This document shows positions 11,331 through 24,975 of a stretch of 64,000 nt of DNA, piece after piece; the stretch's first letter is position 1; each line of letters begins with the position of its first letter. The position numbers were made by a program, and so were the translations under genes. Below the pieces are notes generated by a model. That model was given only the letters and a program-made list of their open reading frames with translations. It searched no databases and was not told the origin of the DNA. Source of the stretch: Sipunculus nudus (lineage: Eukaryota; Annelida; Sipuncula; Golfingiida; Sipunculidae); contig CM049313.1 in the NCBI GenBank assembly GCA_026874595.1, forward strand, positions 66,890,659 to 66,954,658. The letters are read 5' to 3'.

Positions 11331-13525
11331 CCATACCCTTACACTATACGTGGGCATGTTGAATATCCTAAAAATCCCAAGAAGCATTACTTATATTATT
11401 CCTGTTACCAGTTCCGGGTTGACTGATACATGGTGAAGGACGAATATGGACATGACCCCTTAATATATGACCCTCCATACATATTATATATATATAACTG
11501 TATATAGTTAGGTACGTAAAGTCATGCACGACTTTTAAAGGGGAGACGGGAACATATATGCAAACAGTTAAAGTTCTTCAACATATGTTCAAGATATACA
11601 ATCGTTCATGGGCATAAGGCAGTATTCTGTATGTAGCAGCAAATTTGACTCCCAGGGAAAATGCTGTTAATAAAGTGCTGCGGTCACAGCCCCTGACGTA
11701 TATCTCCGAATAATATCCCCACCCGTCTCTTTACAATGCTTCATAAAATAGGCAAAAAAATGACGGGTCAGCAGAATAATACAAAAACATTTCTTAAACA
11801 AGGCAAAAGGAGAACGGTACAAATGTACGACTGTTTCAGTATCATGTGTGTCACAAGGTCCGTGTGTAGACATGTCACTGGTGTGGTGTAGGGTTATAAT
11901 ATAAAATGAAGACGTGACGTCATAATTATACTCCTTCTGCGGATTTGACAGCTCAGCAGAAAATACGGTTACGCTAGATCATGCGATCCGACATTTAGGG
12001 CAAAAGATTGTAAGGTACGGACTGCGCATCTTATGTACCAGCTCTGACAAGAGATCAGAGGTACCTGTAATATTAAACTCTAATAATGTAAGCAACTCCA
12101 TAGGTGTGGTATATCAAGTAGTAGTCGACATCTTGCCATGGCCCTTCGACCTTAAAGCTGTCTTATACAAGAGCTAAGGTATAGTTATATCTAAGCATGA
12201 ACAAAAGTTGGGCCTTATTCCGGACTATTAATATCAGTGATTATATCACTTGACCATATTGGAGATCTATCGCAATATTTCAATATATGTAAGATATATA
12301 AATGTGATTCTATAATTTTTTCTATGCTAATATTATATAATTTGTATAAGTTTGTGTATGCTAATATTATAATAAATTGATTTATTACAATATATTTCAA
12401 CATGAAGTCTCATTAAGCAATTGCAGGTTTTCAATAAAGTCCTGCTAAAATGCCTAAAAGGTTCGTAAAATACGTATTAATATTCATATATTTGTTTTTA
12501 TTTATTATTCATTTTTGACATTCAGACCTATCGTAGGGAGGAGGGGCTTATAGAGGTTGATTTCTATATCAGTAATGCATCGCAATCTTTTATTGGCGGA
12601 CATTCTGAGATTGTTTATTCCTTTTTATCTCCGCCCGGGTTTGCACTATATTTTTATATATGGCTGATTTTATTAAGCGAACTTCGCTCACAGTCTTAGT
12701 TCTAGATGAAAGATCTGCACCTGATTTTTATATTTGACTTTGACTTTATTTCCAAGGCTGTCTTCATAGCCCATTCCCCATTATCGCCCATTTCTGTCCG
12801 TGTGCTACAGATATCGAATATGGCTGATTGAAGACATCTGGTTTCCTGGATTCTGTGATTTCTGATCTCATGTTTTATACATTTCTGCTTATATAAGTCT
12901 GCTAAGGCTTTTAAAATTCTTTAAGACAAAGTCCATTTCTTTTATTTTGCCTTTCTCCTGATTGATATTTTTATTTTATTAAGTGGGCTCCATTTTTTTG
13001 TGTCAGTCCAAATCTGCCAATTTTACAAAAAATATTATCTAGTTGTAGAATTATTAAGAAAGAACGAATAACTAACTTAATTGACCATGACCTGAATGTA
13101 GGTCTGCATGGATGCAAGTTTTTGTTATGTTAGTCCGCACATATGTTTCACAGCACCCCCTAAAAAATTGCTCTCAAATCTTTTGGGAAATATTTTATGC
13201 TAATATTCTGCCTCAAGGCAAAGGATGCATAGTTAGTCAGATGTATGATCTGGTTTAGACCCCAGTGTTTAGATAATCTAAATAGATATAGTACCATTTA
13301 TTTTATTTATCTATTTTTTTTTATTCAGAATTAAAAAAAAAAACATGAAATGTCATAATAATATTAATATATTTTGGTTTAATGTCAACCTGATTAAGGC
13401 AACATACCGGGTAAAATCCAGAATACCCATATGTATCGGTGTAAACCAATGAAAAGACTTCTGACGCGACCCCCCCCCCCCCCGCCCACCCATTTCAAGT
13501 TAACCCCCCCCCCCCCACCCCGCGG
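11331..13525. other. AT-rich stretch, no feature recognised
   Basis: No coding homology or paired repeats. C-tracts at 13471-13483 and 13505-13516 sit just left of the next MITE-like repeat and may belong to it. Confidence 0.4.
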
Positions 13526-13529
13526 GTAA

Positions 13530-13895
13530 TCTACGAACGTTTCAGATAATCCCCTGGGGTTGCCTGAACCTAATTTCAGATTACATTCACCCACTTCAGA
13601 TTACCCTTTGATGATTTAATTTAATGTTCATTTCTTATGTTTTCACTCATGAAATAGAGTTTTCTAATTAAATTGTTAGAAAATGTTATCTTTATTACAT
13701 TGGCTCATCCATGCACTTTATGAAAGCGCCTGATACATAACATGAACAAATTAGGTATTCAGGAATTTAAACTTATTTGGAAAAAAAAATGAAAAAAAAA
13801 TTCTATGAAGTAAATAAACATAAAAACAACTATTTTGCAGGGGTAGAATGACATCGTATGGAAAATCTCATATCGATTTCAGATTACCGTGGCTC
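13530..13895 (-). repeat. CAGATTACC-family MITE-like repeat, copy 2
   Basis: Contains several CAGATTACC-type motifs (near 13543, 13575, 13598 and 13882). Its interior has an inverted match to the GCGCTTT block of the copy at 8585-8995, so it probably lies in the opposite orientation. Adjacent C-tracts mirror the G-tract inside copy 1. No coding sense. Confidence 0.45.
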
Positions 13896-14274
13896 CAGGT
13901 CTTTTGTCAATGGAAGACATATGCCATCTACGACCTATTTAGTAAAGACAGATGCCAGTTTCAGTCAGCTCTTACATATCGATAATACTTAATATAACAA
14001 TCAATTATGGTAGGTTATAAATCGATGTAGCTGCTGCAGCCAAGGTTACCCTAGTGGACACCTGTAGCCAGTTTATATCGTGCGCACCTTACAGGCACAC
14101 GCAAGCCAAACTTGATATAGATTTAATTAGCAGTATTAGTAACCTTAGGTCTCTGTTCCTAGGCTATTCAACAAAGTGCTTGACACCTGATGGTACAGCA
14201 ACAAAAGGGCTGGTGAAGTTATATGAAAACTCACCAGATGCCATAAATCACTCATCAGAGCATTAACTGATGCC

Positions 14275-16170
14275 GCTCAGACCTCTAAGACAAGAGATCA
14301 TGTCTTCTCCCTCTAAGAATCCTCTACTTCCCAGGCTTTATTTTCTCTTAGGAGGCATGCCATCTGCGGCCTTTTAAATCTCTAAGAAGCCATGACATCA
14401 CTGGTATTTTTGTCCGCGGGAAGCCATGCCATCTACCGTAACGGACCTTTTACGCTCCAAGCAGCCATGACTTCACTGGCCTTTTTTTCACTAAGAAGCC
14501 ATGCCATCTACGGCCTTTTTAACCTCCGGGAAGCCATGACTTCACCGGTCCTTCTAATCTCCATGAAACCCTGAATTCACTGGCCTTTTCCCTCTAAAAA
14601 GCTATGCCATCTACGGCCATGTCTTCTCTGCCTTTTTTCTCTTTAACAGCCATGCCTTCTACGTCCTTTTTAATCTCTAGAAAGCCATAACTTCACTGGC
14701 CTTTTTTCTCTAATAAGCATTGGCATCTACGGTCCTTTAAATATCCAGGCAGCCATGACTTCACTGGCTTTTTTTACTAAGAAGCCATGCCATCTACGGC
14801 CTTTTTAATCTCAATGACTGGCTTCACTATCCTTTTTTTTGCTTGAAAGCCATGTCATATACGGCCTTTTTAATCTCTAGGAAACCATGACTTCACTGAC
14901 CTTTTTTTCTCTGAAAAGTCATGCCATCTACGGCCCTTCTAATCTCCAGGAAACCATGACTTCACTTACCTTTTTTCTCTAATAAGCCATGGCATCTACG
15001 ATCCTTTAAATATCCAGGCAACCATGACTTCACTGACCTTTTTTTACTAAGAAGTTCTGCCATCTACGGCCTTTTTAATCTCAACGACTGGCTTCACTAT
15101 CCTTTTTTTTTTGCTTGAAAGCCATGTCATATACGGCCTTTTTAATCTCTAGGAAACCATGACTTCACTGACCTTTTTTTCTCTGAAAAGTCATGCCATC
15201 TACGGCCCTTCTAATCTCCAGGAAACCATGACTTCATTAGCCTTTATTCGATAAGAAGTCATGACATTTCTGGCTTTTTTTGGAGGATATGACTTCTCCA
15301 TTTCTTTTTCCTTTGGGAATTATGGGATATCGTGCTTTTTTACGTCGAGGATTTCATGTTGTATTTGACCTTTTTTTCTGAAGGAAGCCCTTTTTTGTCC
15401 GGATTTTTTTTTCTGTCGGAAGCATTGACTTATCATGCTCTTTTCTTGTCTAGGAAGACATTACGTATCCGGCTCTTTTTATGTATAGAAAGCCCTGACT
15501 TACAGGGCTCTTTTTCTGTTGGAAGGCATCACTTATCCGGCTCTTTGTATGTCTTGGCAGCCATGACTTATCAGGCTCTTCGTGTTCTCTAGTAAACCAT
15601 GTCTGATATGTCTCTTTATTTTTTCTCTAGGAAGCCTGTTCTTTTTTTATAGGAAGCCATGAATTAACTGGCTCTTTTTTATCGCTACGAACCACGACGC
15701 ATCCAGCCCTTTTATCTTTTTGTAGCCGTAAATTCTCTGGCTCTTTTTATGTAAATTGTCACGACTTCTATTTCCTTTTTTTTCCTTTAAGGATCCATCA
15801 TATTTGTATCGTATATTAATACCGTATACGAACTTCAGAAAGCCATGCATTCCCCATCCCTGCTTTTGTAAAAGACATGAGATTCTCAGCTCTTTTTTCC
15901 TGTTGGGACATATGACTTTGCCATTTCTGTCTTGTTTTTGGAACCATGATTTTATACATGTACTTTTCTTTAGGAAGACCTGACACCTGTTTTTTAGATC
16001 ACCGTGATCTCAATCTCTGACCTTTATTTTCTGTAGGAACAAGTGATTTCATTATCTCTTTCTTATACAGGATGCCATGTCCTTTCCTCTATTTCCCTCA
16101 AAAAGAAAAACCAATGACATATCTATATTGTTTCTGTCAGAAGCCATGGTTCCTCTATTTATCTTTTTTC
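14275..16170 (+). repeat. Satellite of alternating ~34-bp monomers
   Basis: About 1.9 kb of degenerate tandem repeat. Two monomer types alternate: one built on GAAGCCATGCCATCTACGGC plus TTTTTAATCTC, the other on GCCATGACTTCACTGGCC plus TTTTTTCTCTAA. Together they form a dimer of about 68 bp. A longer block of about 280 bp at 14740-14970 is repeated at 15020-15240, which shows higher-order structure. Divergence increases toward both edges, most strongly past 15300, as expected if unequal exchange homogenises the centre. Short open frames across it are by-products. Confidence 0.9.
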
Positions 16171-17639
16171 TCTATATCCACATCATCTTCTGATGTCACA
16201 GATTTCACAAGTAATAACGTACTTGTTTATCCTCGTTAGGCATTTTTTTTTTAAATTAGGTAAATATTGTAAAACACGTAAATATATGAGGATTTAAAGA
16301 GCTTTATTTTTAAATAACCTGTGGGTTATAGCAACGAGATGTCACCAAGGGACCAGAAATATTCAGGGATAGAAAATGAACCAAGAAAGCAGAAATAAAG
16401 ACTATATTTAGAAAACGATCTATGCCAAAATTAAAGAGGGGAACGCATCATGCATATGTAAGTTTGAGGGGGAACGTCCAGAAATATAAAGAAGTTACTG
16501 TTGAGAATTATCGTCAGCGGGCACCTTCCGAACTAAAAACTTGAAATCAAAATAAATCCTTACAAACGTTAAAGACATAAAGCAAGCCACCAGAGGCAAG
16601 CACAAGAGATGCAGCTAGCCCTTTAAATCAGACGCAATGTATGGGAGATTTATTACAGACTGATGACGTGCTGTGGCCAACGTTTGTTTCTAGTTGATTA
16701 CAACAAAGCTGACTTAGCGAAACTACCACCAGCGTGAATTCATTAAATGTCTTTTAACCATTTCAGTTGAAAATTTCTTGATTGGCATGGCTTTGGCAAT
16801 GTTTCATGAAGAGGTTTTTTTCATACAACTTAAAGAGAAATATTTGATTTGATCTTATCAAAGACGAGCTCGTGTTGTGTTTGTTTATCGATCACCCTTG
16901 AACTAATTGAGCAATATCTACCAAGCGTTCTGTATATTTGAAGTTTAGAATAATGAGAAACATCGCAATAGGTTTATGTAGCATACATAACGTGAATACG
17001 TCCTGATGATGAAGCTTTATGACGAGTTGTAATAGCCGTATAGCTGACGTGGCACGTGCTGTTTGCCATCCTGCCGGCTGCTGAATGGCTTGGCGCCCCT
17101 TACCCAGAAAGTGCCGGATAGGCTACCGTTTCCAATACCGCACAGCGACCACTTCCGGTCCGCCCTTTCAACATAATTTAAACTCCAATAACAGGTTTAT
17201 AAAAGTATTAGTAAAGTTGCTAAAAGACGGACCAACAAAGTAAAAAACAAAGTACCTGGCGAAGATTTAAATACAAGTAGCTGTGGTAACTGTACCTTTT
17301 CTTATTATTTACCCACAATGATGAATACCAGTCCTTTTCACACCGATGGTTGTAATGCTGTCATAAGCACTGTAACATTACACTGTTTACACACTGTTAT
17401 ATATGTAGAACTAATTTAATGATCCCCTCCGAAAAGTGCTTCGAACGTAAGAATAGTCTTTAAAAGGCATGTGAAAAGGTTCGATTTTTATTTATTTTTT
17501 ATTTTACTTTTGATGCAATTATCATTTCAATAATTGGTTGAAAATAAGCACTAAATTCAGACTTTCATTTTATTAGGAGCAAATATTCTACCACAATGTA
17601 TGCTATGTTTACGTTTAGCAAGTACACAACCAATTAGTT
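16171..17639. other. No feature recognised
   Basis: Mixed-composition DNA without tandem arrays or coding homology. A GC-richer patch at 17040-17170 is the only compositional change. Confidence 0.4.
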
Positions 17640-17640
17640 T

Positions 17641-18465
17641 GTTACATGTATCTGTTTGTTATGCTCGGGATATTACATAACTTGGTATGTGCTAGGCATT
17701 CTGATTTGTGTTAAGCGCAAACCCTGGGCGTTGCTATTTGAAACACACTTGCTGAACTCTCGCGGAGTGTAAACACAGCGTGCTCAAGAAGTCTTGAAAT
17801 TTCGGGTCTGTTCATGCGCTATGGGCGCGTGTATTGTTGTAGTCTAGAGGGTTCCAGAATGGAAGGTTCCAGGCATCAGGTGAAAAAGCTATAAATAGTG
17901 GCTGTGTATAGAGCCGGCAGAGAGAAAGATACTAGCGGACAAGAAAGAGAATAACTATCTCGTCAGTTTTGGGACGTTTCCAATAATTGCAGAACTTACA
18001 GATATTCACCGGCCTTTTACTGACATACGGATAGCCTTCAGTTTGCCTTTGGGATTATTACCGGAACTTCACTTTTGGATTACAACAAATTGTTTTCAAG
18101 TTAAAATCAAACTGTTCTCTGGGAAGGTTTATTTGGTCTGTTTACGTGGGTTATTTGTGTTTAAGGACTCTTTTTGAGCTGTGACAGTGCTTTTATTCAG
18201 AAATCAAAGCCTAGGATCCGGACACTCTGGTGATGTACATTTTTATAACTGTTATACTGTGTAATTGTATTGATTTAGTGTATTGTAATGTTAGGATTGT
18301 TCTAAAAATAAATTATAATTATTTGTTAACAAAAAAATTGACTTCTTTATTCATTCCCCTAGACATTCTACGCTGTCTAGTGTTGCGGAATCTGATATTT
18401 TTATCTCCGTAACAAAATTTATGCTCGTCGAGATTACGTGATCTGTTGTTATTAGGTTCCGTAAC
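17641..18465 (+). mobile_element. Solo LTR-like unit, copy 1 (TGTTAC...GTAACA family)
   Basis: The unit begins TGTTAC (or GTTAC) and ends TTCCGTAAC(A). The 5 bases AGTTT at 17636-17640 recur at 18466-18470, a perfect 5-bp duplication if the ends are GTTAC/GTAAC. A TATA box (CTATAAATAG) lies at 17889-17898, and an AATAAA signal lies in the 3' third near 18309. The last 220 bp are closely similar to those of 60825-61611. No coding sequence. This fits a solo LTR left by recombination. Unusually, an internal CCGTAACA at 18407-18414 is followed by AAA and a primer-site-like stretch, so the true LTR may end there. Confidence 0.8.
17889..17898 (+). promoter_or_regulatory. TATA box of solo LTR copy 1
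   Basis: CTATAAATAG lies mid-unit, at the expected place for the U3/R promoter of an LTR. The second copy has TATATAAAGG at the equivalent position (61081-61090). Confidence 0.6.
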
Positions 18466-18471
18466 AGTTTT

Positions 18472-21400
18472 CTATTTGTTTATCGCAGCAATTTTGTTTT
18501 AATGGGGAACGATCTTATCGGCGAGCATTGAACACAGATCTACGATACGTAAACGATATATAAAACCTCGACATTATGCTCCGTCAAAATTGAAAGCTGA
18601 CAAAGAGATTCGGGATGAAACATGTAAAAAAAAATATTAAACGAAACGAATCGATTCGGATTATACTAATCGATTAGGATTTAATCGAGAGGTTGTAATC
18701 ATACGCATCGATGTTTAAGGCACTGCTACACCCGAGTTCATGCAATTGTTATAAGAGCCCACGTGGCCCACCAGCTAATGAACAGTCGTTACGCACCCAT
18801 CCCATATGCGCATTTGCCAAAACCATACCTCACGGCTTGAGAATAACACAGACTTCAGTGTCGTATCCACGTAAGTGTTAATTTACTCGAATAGACGCCG
18901 GAGTTTATGTTTAGGTAATATCACTGGCAGGTAAAACTGAACAAACATCGGCGCAGTGCTGAAGCCCATAAGTTCTTGATAATCTGAGACAATATTTCAT
19001 TTTATTTATATCCTCTAAAACAGACTCGCTGATCTAAAATGCAAAGATCACTAAAACTCTTTTGCAGCTGCTGGTGACTGACAATATCAAAATCAGATGA
19101 CAGCAGGTTATGAAGGAGCGCTTTCTGTCCCTAAGAGCATTTCCTCTATGCACTCACTGACCGCTGATTACCCATGACTTTGGTTTTCATAAATATATAT
19201 TTTCTTAATCTGTTTAGTATGTCAGGGTATTAACATACAAAACTAAAACGGCTAATGTTACTCTATTGAGCCATTTATGAATAAAATCCCCGAATAAACA
19301 GATTATATTAATGACCAGATTATCTTCTTTTTGGGAACTGTTCAATAAAATGCGTTAGCAAAATCCCATGCATGGAAGCAGAACTGCTTTGTATATGTCG
19401 TATGTATTGTAATACAAGTTCTAATATATATAAGGGACTTGTTCATATTCCATTTTCAACCAGAGCCGTTAAATAATTGTACATAAAGCACTAGCACCTT
19501 GGTAAAATAAAACTAAACAGTGTACGTAGGCGTAGGTCTTCAAGTATTCGTGACCCACAGATTAAGTGTTAAGCTGGATTTATGTGTCCCGAATGAACGG
19601 GATAAGCTCACAAAAGTTAACAAAGTCATCCAAGCGGTGTGAATGGAATTTTTCTAATCAATTGGGGACTCTTTACGTTTAAAAGGGCCCAAATGAGGAC
19701 ATATGTGTAAAGTTGGTTCAAAGACTCGTTGGCAGATTCAGCGTGGCTAAAAAAAAACCTTTATGCACCTGTTCATTTGCTCTAAAGAAACAGCTTGTGC
19801 ATGCTAACTATAGATTAGGGCTATATCGACCCTCTGACATTAGAAAGTCTACGGCCAGCGTACTTAGCTTCAGAGCGCCTTTGCATCCTTCATCGAGGAC
19901 CGCAATGTAATGCGCCATGAGGATGAAAATATTTTTGTCATTTTCGACAGCGCTTCATTGTCTACAAGAACGCTTTTACGTGACATAAATCATTTAAAAA
20001 TTTGATATACAATCGCCATAACTCTGGCAATAATGATGTAATGCCCATTTTGTTTATCGGAAGAAAAATAATTCTCACGCACAGTTCGTATACGCTATTT
20101 ATAACACTCAAGCATTATAACTATTCTTTGCTGACTTTTTAGGGAAGGAGATTTCCTGGGGAATTGTATCACAAGTCTTTTTATGTCATGAACAATAGTC
20201 CCTGGGAAAAAAAAGTAATACAAAGGATTATGTAGAAGTATTAATAGCACATGGAATTTTTTAAATCTTGTATTTTTAATAAGGTCCCCTACTCAAGTCC
20301 CAGTTAAGGACAGGTCTTGTCTGCTGGGAACTCGTTAACTAAGCACCATCTGTAGAGCACTAATTATAATCCTAAGGTATATTACGGGCTTTGCTCCACA
20401 GACGAGGACACTTTTTTACAGCTCAGGCTTCCTTTTCAATTTTCTACCTTATGACACACAAAACCTCTTCTAACATATTACACTGTATAGTCCCCTCAAA
20501 TATTTTCGTAGTATTCTAATATAAAAAAGTAAATAACCAATCTGGAAACAAGGAGAGAAATGATTTATCTTCGAGAATTTAATTAATTCAACATAAGAGA
20601 AAGAAGGCTACGTCTTCCATGGTTGTACTACGAATCGCGGATCAAATACAACATATAAACCTGAAAATATAAAATATAAAATATAATAGGCCATCACTTC
20701 TTTGTATTATTTTTTATTAAATTAAACAAGATATAAGCTGTTCAGATAATGAAATAATTCAAAGTGGACAGCGGATTATGAAATCAGTAAATTGATTGAC
20801 ATAAACACAACTACTGAAATCACTTTAGTTAAACATTAATAGTTAATATAATAACATTTTGATTAAACATCCTTCATATTCAGATGAATATATCATTGGA
20901 AACAAAGGAGATGTCAAATGGGTTGTACCAACAAAAACAATCCAAGTTGTCAAACTATCCATTGTACACTCTGGCAAACCTTGTACAATAATTGGTTTAC
21001 ATATCGTTTCAGTAGTTCTGCTATACTAATTGTATACCCGTCTGTACAATTAGATGTAACCACATACAATCACTAATTTATAAAGTAATAATACTCTTTT
21101 TTTTAATCATTTAAAAGCATAAACATTTGCTGGTGATTTAAAAGAACATTTTTTTAACGATAAATATGTCCTAATTTAAAAAAAACAACGCACTAGATCG
21201 TGTATGTGAAGGTCTCACGCTATTTCATTTTTTCTTTTTTTACATTATATCACTGAATATAGCATCCATTGTCAATGGGCTTCTAGGGAAATACCACTCA
21301 ATCATCGATCTGGGACAGATTTAAAAGGAGAATTACATAGCTAAGTGGCAGAGCGTATTTAAACAGCTACTATGCTAACACGAGACTGCGAAACCATTCT

Positions 21401-21699
21401 AAACGCTTCATTAAGTCGGGGCCTCTAAGGTACTATAATGTGGCCGAACCCAATCCAAGGGAGGCAGGGGAGCCATTTGGAGGAAGATGCCAGACTCTTT
21501 TTCGCCGGGCCGTGTGTGATTGGATTGCATCTGTGCCTTTCAAATGATCCAAACTGGTTCCTCTACAGATTGAATATGTGGTTGCATCAACAGTTAAAGG
21601 TCGTATTCAGATCTAGTTAGTGTACCTGACCAATCACTAAATTAGATATGTTAACGATTTAAATGGATTAATTGTACCCACAATACTACCGGGGATACA

Positions 21700-21700
<1 letters not shown>
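18472..21700. other. AT-rich stretch, no feature recognised
   Basis: No coding homology. Clustered ATCGATT-type short palindromes at 18640-18720 are the only local pattern. The rest shows no array or terminal repeat. Confidence 0.4.
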
Positions 21701-21701
<1 letters not shown>

Positions 21702-21759
<58 letters not shown>

Positions 21760-21772
21760 GTATATATATATA
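21702..21772. repeat. (TA)n microsatellite
   Basis: About 70 bp of nearly pure TA with two G interruptions. Confidence 0.98.
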
Positions 21773-22617
21773 AAATATTTTCTTCAATCAGCAGATTGAC
21801 ACCTGCTAGGCTTACAATTAAGGATGTGGTCAAGATCCTAAGCAACAAAGGAAATGTTGGTCACTTTTCAAGAAATCCACCCACCTGATTGTCACGATGG
21901 AACAGAATCCTTTGAATGGAAAAATATAGAATGAAGATCAAGATTACCTAAAAATTGACGAATTTGTCCTTGAGAATTATCCTAACCTTTAACAAATCTG
22001 TGTTTAGAACTTTGTGCGTAAATTTACTGACAAACAAACTAACTAATTTAGGGTAACGTTTATATTATAATGGCGGAGTCAGAACGATAGGCAGTCATCC
22101 AAACGTAAGACATAAAAAACATGTTTAACTAAAGCTGGTTCTTCAATGAAAATGCATATAATATGGATAAAAAAGGTGTAGGGAAAAAATAACATTATAC
22201 TTATTCTAGAGCAGCTACTATACTATCACTACTACTACTAATAATAACAATAATAGCAACAAATTTCACTCAGGTTCCAACAAGTGCCGGGGTATTATGT
22301 TTTGATCGCGTTTGTCGGTTGGTAAGTCCGTTAGCAGTCAGGAGGAGGTTAAGGTTACATCTAAAGAAAGCGTGGCTGGAGAAAAACCTATTGGCGTGAG
22401 CTTTATCGTTAAAAGAGACAAACCTTGAGAATATTTATTATAGGTTGGTAAGCGTTACCAGACTAGTCATCGGTGCCATCTGAAACATACTTTTTCGTTT
22501 TAAAGTTCACCTATATTACCCAGCCAAGGTTTAGGTGATACTTTCCAATCTATTTTTCAAAAATCAAAGTTTGGTCAGGATCCTAGCGGAGGTACAGATG
22601 CAGTAACAGACTACCTT

Positions 22618-22787
22618 TTATATATATTGTTATTATAAGTGTTATTATTATTTATATTATTTTTTTTATTTTTTTTTAGTATTTTAATCATTTGTTTTAT
22701 TATTATTATTATTGTTATTGATATTGTTATTGTTGTTATAAATAATTAATAATAATAATTATTATTATTTTAAGTGTTATTATTTAA

Positions 22788-22833
<46 letters not shown>

Positions 22834-22872
22834 AGTGTTATAATTATAATTATAATTATAATAATAATAATA

Positions 22873-22905
<33 letters not shown>

Positions 22906-23030
22906 GGTTTATTATTTTATTATTATTATTGTTATTAATTTATTTTTATCATTATTTTTTATTATAATGATTTTTATTATTATTATTATTATTATTTATT
23001 ATTATTATTATTTTTTTTATTCATATTATT
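22618..23030. repeat. (TTA)n/(TAA)n microsatellite block
   Basis: About 400 bp dominated by TTA/ATT triplets with interruptions. The phase changes strand sense at 22740-22770 and 22840-22875, so parts can form hairpins. Confidence 0.95.
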
Positions 23031-23639
23031 TAAATAAGTCAGGGTACTGCATATTATTGAAATGTTATTTGCAGTAAAAGATTTGAACAGAAGTGTGGAA
23101 AAAAAGTTGTATAAAATAACATTGTATCCTGATCCACACTATTTCGAAAGGCTTAATATATGGCCCTTGTGACATATGTGACATATATGAATAATTTGTC
23201 TTTAATATTTGAAATATATTTCAGTAATGAAATCACTGACGTCAAAATTGTGCTTTTTTCAGTAGACACTGACGCCAATACAATGTGCATATCGATTAAC
23301 CATGAACATATCTGAATATAATTACAATATGAAAGTCGTGTAGTTTATCACTTTGTGTACCTTGCAACTATAGCATGCATGTAAGGCAACCTACCATAGT
23401 TCAAATATTCTTTTGGATTTTGCCTTACACACGATTTATGTTGATTCTATTCAAACGGTGTGCACTATTGCGAGGTCTTCCGGAACGAACCCTCATGATC
23501 AAACAAAGCAATATGAGGTTCTTTTTACATTTTGTAGCCTTGTAAATAAAAATCAAGTTAATATTACAGCATAAGTGAACATTTTATACAAAAGATTTAT
23601 GGTTCACTTATCATTGATTGTGTGATCACTATTTGAGAG

Positions 23640-23830
23640 GAGGCTGGCTTTTACACGAAACTACGGATCGGGAATGCTTGAGCGATTGATGAATATTTCA
23701 GCGGCGAGCGAGTGATTTGGACGCCTTTGGCCGAGTGCGTTCCCTCTCCTATTTGGCTTTTTTGCGCAACTTCCGTTTAAGCAGAGAAGCAATTGCGCAA
23801 GGCAGTCGGTAGTAATTATTTATGTCCAGC
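23640..23830. other. GC-richer block with C/EBP-like palindrome
   Basis: A 190-bp island of balanced composition in AT-rich DNA. It contains TTGCGCAAC near 23761 and ATTGCGCAAGG near 23791, both close to the ATTGCGCAAT palindrome bound by C/EBP-type bZIP factors. No coding sense. An enhancer role is only a guess. Confidence 0.2.
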
Positions 23831-24756
23831 TACTTACTACTAAACCAAAGTATAGGGAGCTATTTTTTACAGCGTAAAATGCAATATTTACTAGCTCTTC
23901 GGGGCACAGAGAAAGAGCGGCAATTTGGAAGATGAAATGCTTCAATCAACTTTAGCAGGAATTACTGGCGCTTTCTTACATCATGGCTTTCCCAGCATCA
24001 ATGTGCCCCACATGATTAATTTGACTTGATTTTATATTTTTTGTGGTTTTTACATATCATCATGTTATTTCCCCAGGCAATATAATTTCCCCGGGTGGAT
24101 TGGATGGAAAAAACATACGATTCCTCCAGGGAGCTTTATTCTTCTTTAGGAATACCTGACGTAAAATGCATAGCCAGTATTAATTGTTTCTTTCACTGAC
24201 TTTTTGTCATTTATGTCATTCAATCTTAGTTTTACTAAAATGTCAGTATTAGAAAGGGCATACTGATTCCCAGTTTATAGGCAATAAAACATTTATTGAA
24301 AAAAAGAAAGCCTAATCTATATTACAGAAAATTATTTAAGTTTCATAGTTGAGCACAAAAGAAATATTTATACATTGTAAAAATAAGTAGTATACTGAGA
24401 AAACTATGGTTAAAAAATCAAACGATAAGAAACATTCAAACAAGATAATGAGCATTATATTATTGGTTTGAAAGAAGGAGGTTATCACAAAAAGATTTTT
24501 TTTTATTTTCCCCAAAATATATATGTAAATATTTATATTGTACTATATACTAATAATCTAAATTTTACCAGTGGATTAAAATAATGTAAAGAAACATAAT
24601 GCTGTGAGCAATTCATCAATATACAATAAAAGGAAAATATGTTATAATAAAAAAAAGTATTCTCATTAAATGAAGGGTTGCTACCATTGGCCTTTCTTGT
24701 ATATTTCTTCGTATATTTATAATTTTAATCAAATCTTTCATATTTATAATCTGTTT

Positions 24757-24758
<2 letters not shown>

Positions 24759-24810
<52 letters not shown>

Positions 24811-24820
24811 CATATATATA
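24759..24820. repeat. (TA)n microsatellite
   Basis: TA run of about 46 bp, extended by imperfect TA-rich sequence. Confidence 0.97.
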
Positions 24821-24975
24821 AGTATCTTTGTACTAACGTTTTGTTTATTGTTCCTCGGTTAGTTCCAACAAGTTTATATATTTACCAAATATTTTCCTGG
24901 TACATGGTGTTCTTTCCCTAATGGAAAAGTTATTATAGCACAAGAAATAATAAATGCTAAAAAAGCATTTATTAT

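Noticed and set aside
14275-16170. CRISPR array
   Set aside because: Units are directly adjacent without unique spacers and the DNA is eukaryotic; it is a satellite.
16995-17030. Hammerhead core CTGATGA near 17003
   Set aside because: The stem is followed by CGAG instead of CGAAA, and the flanking stems do not pair.
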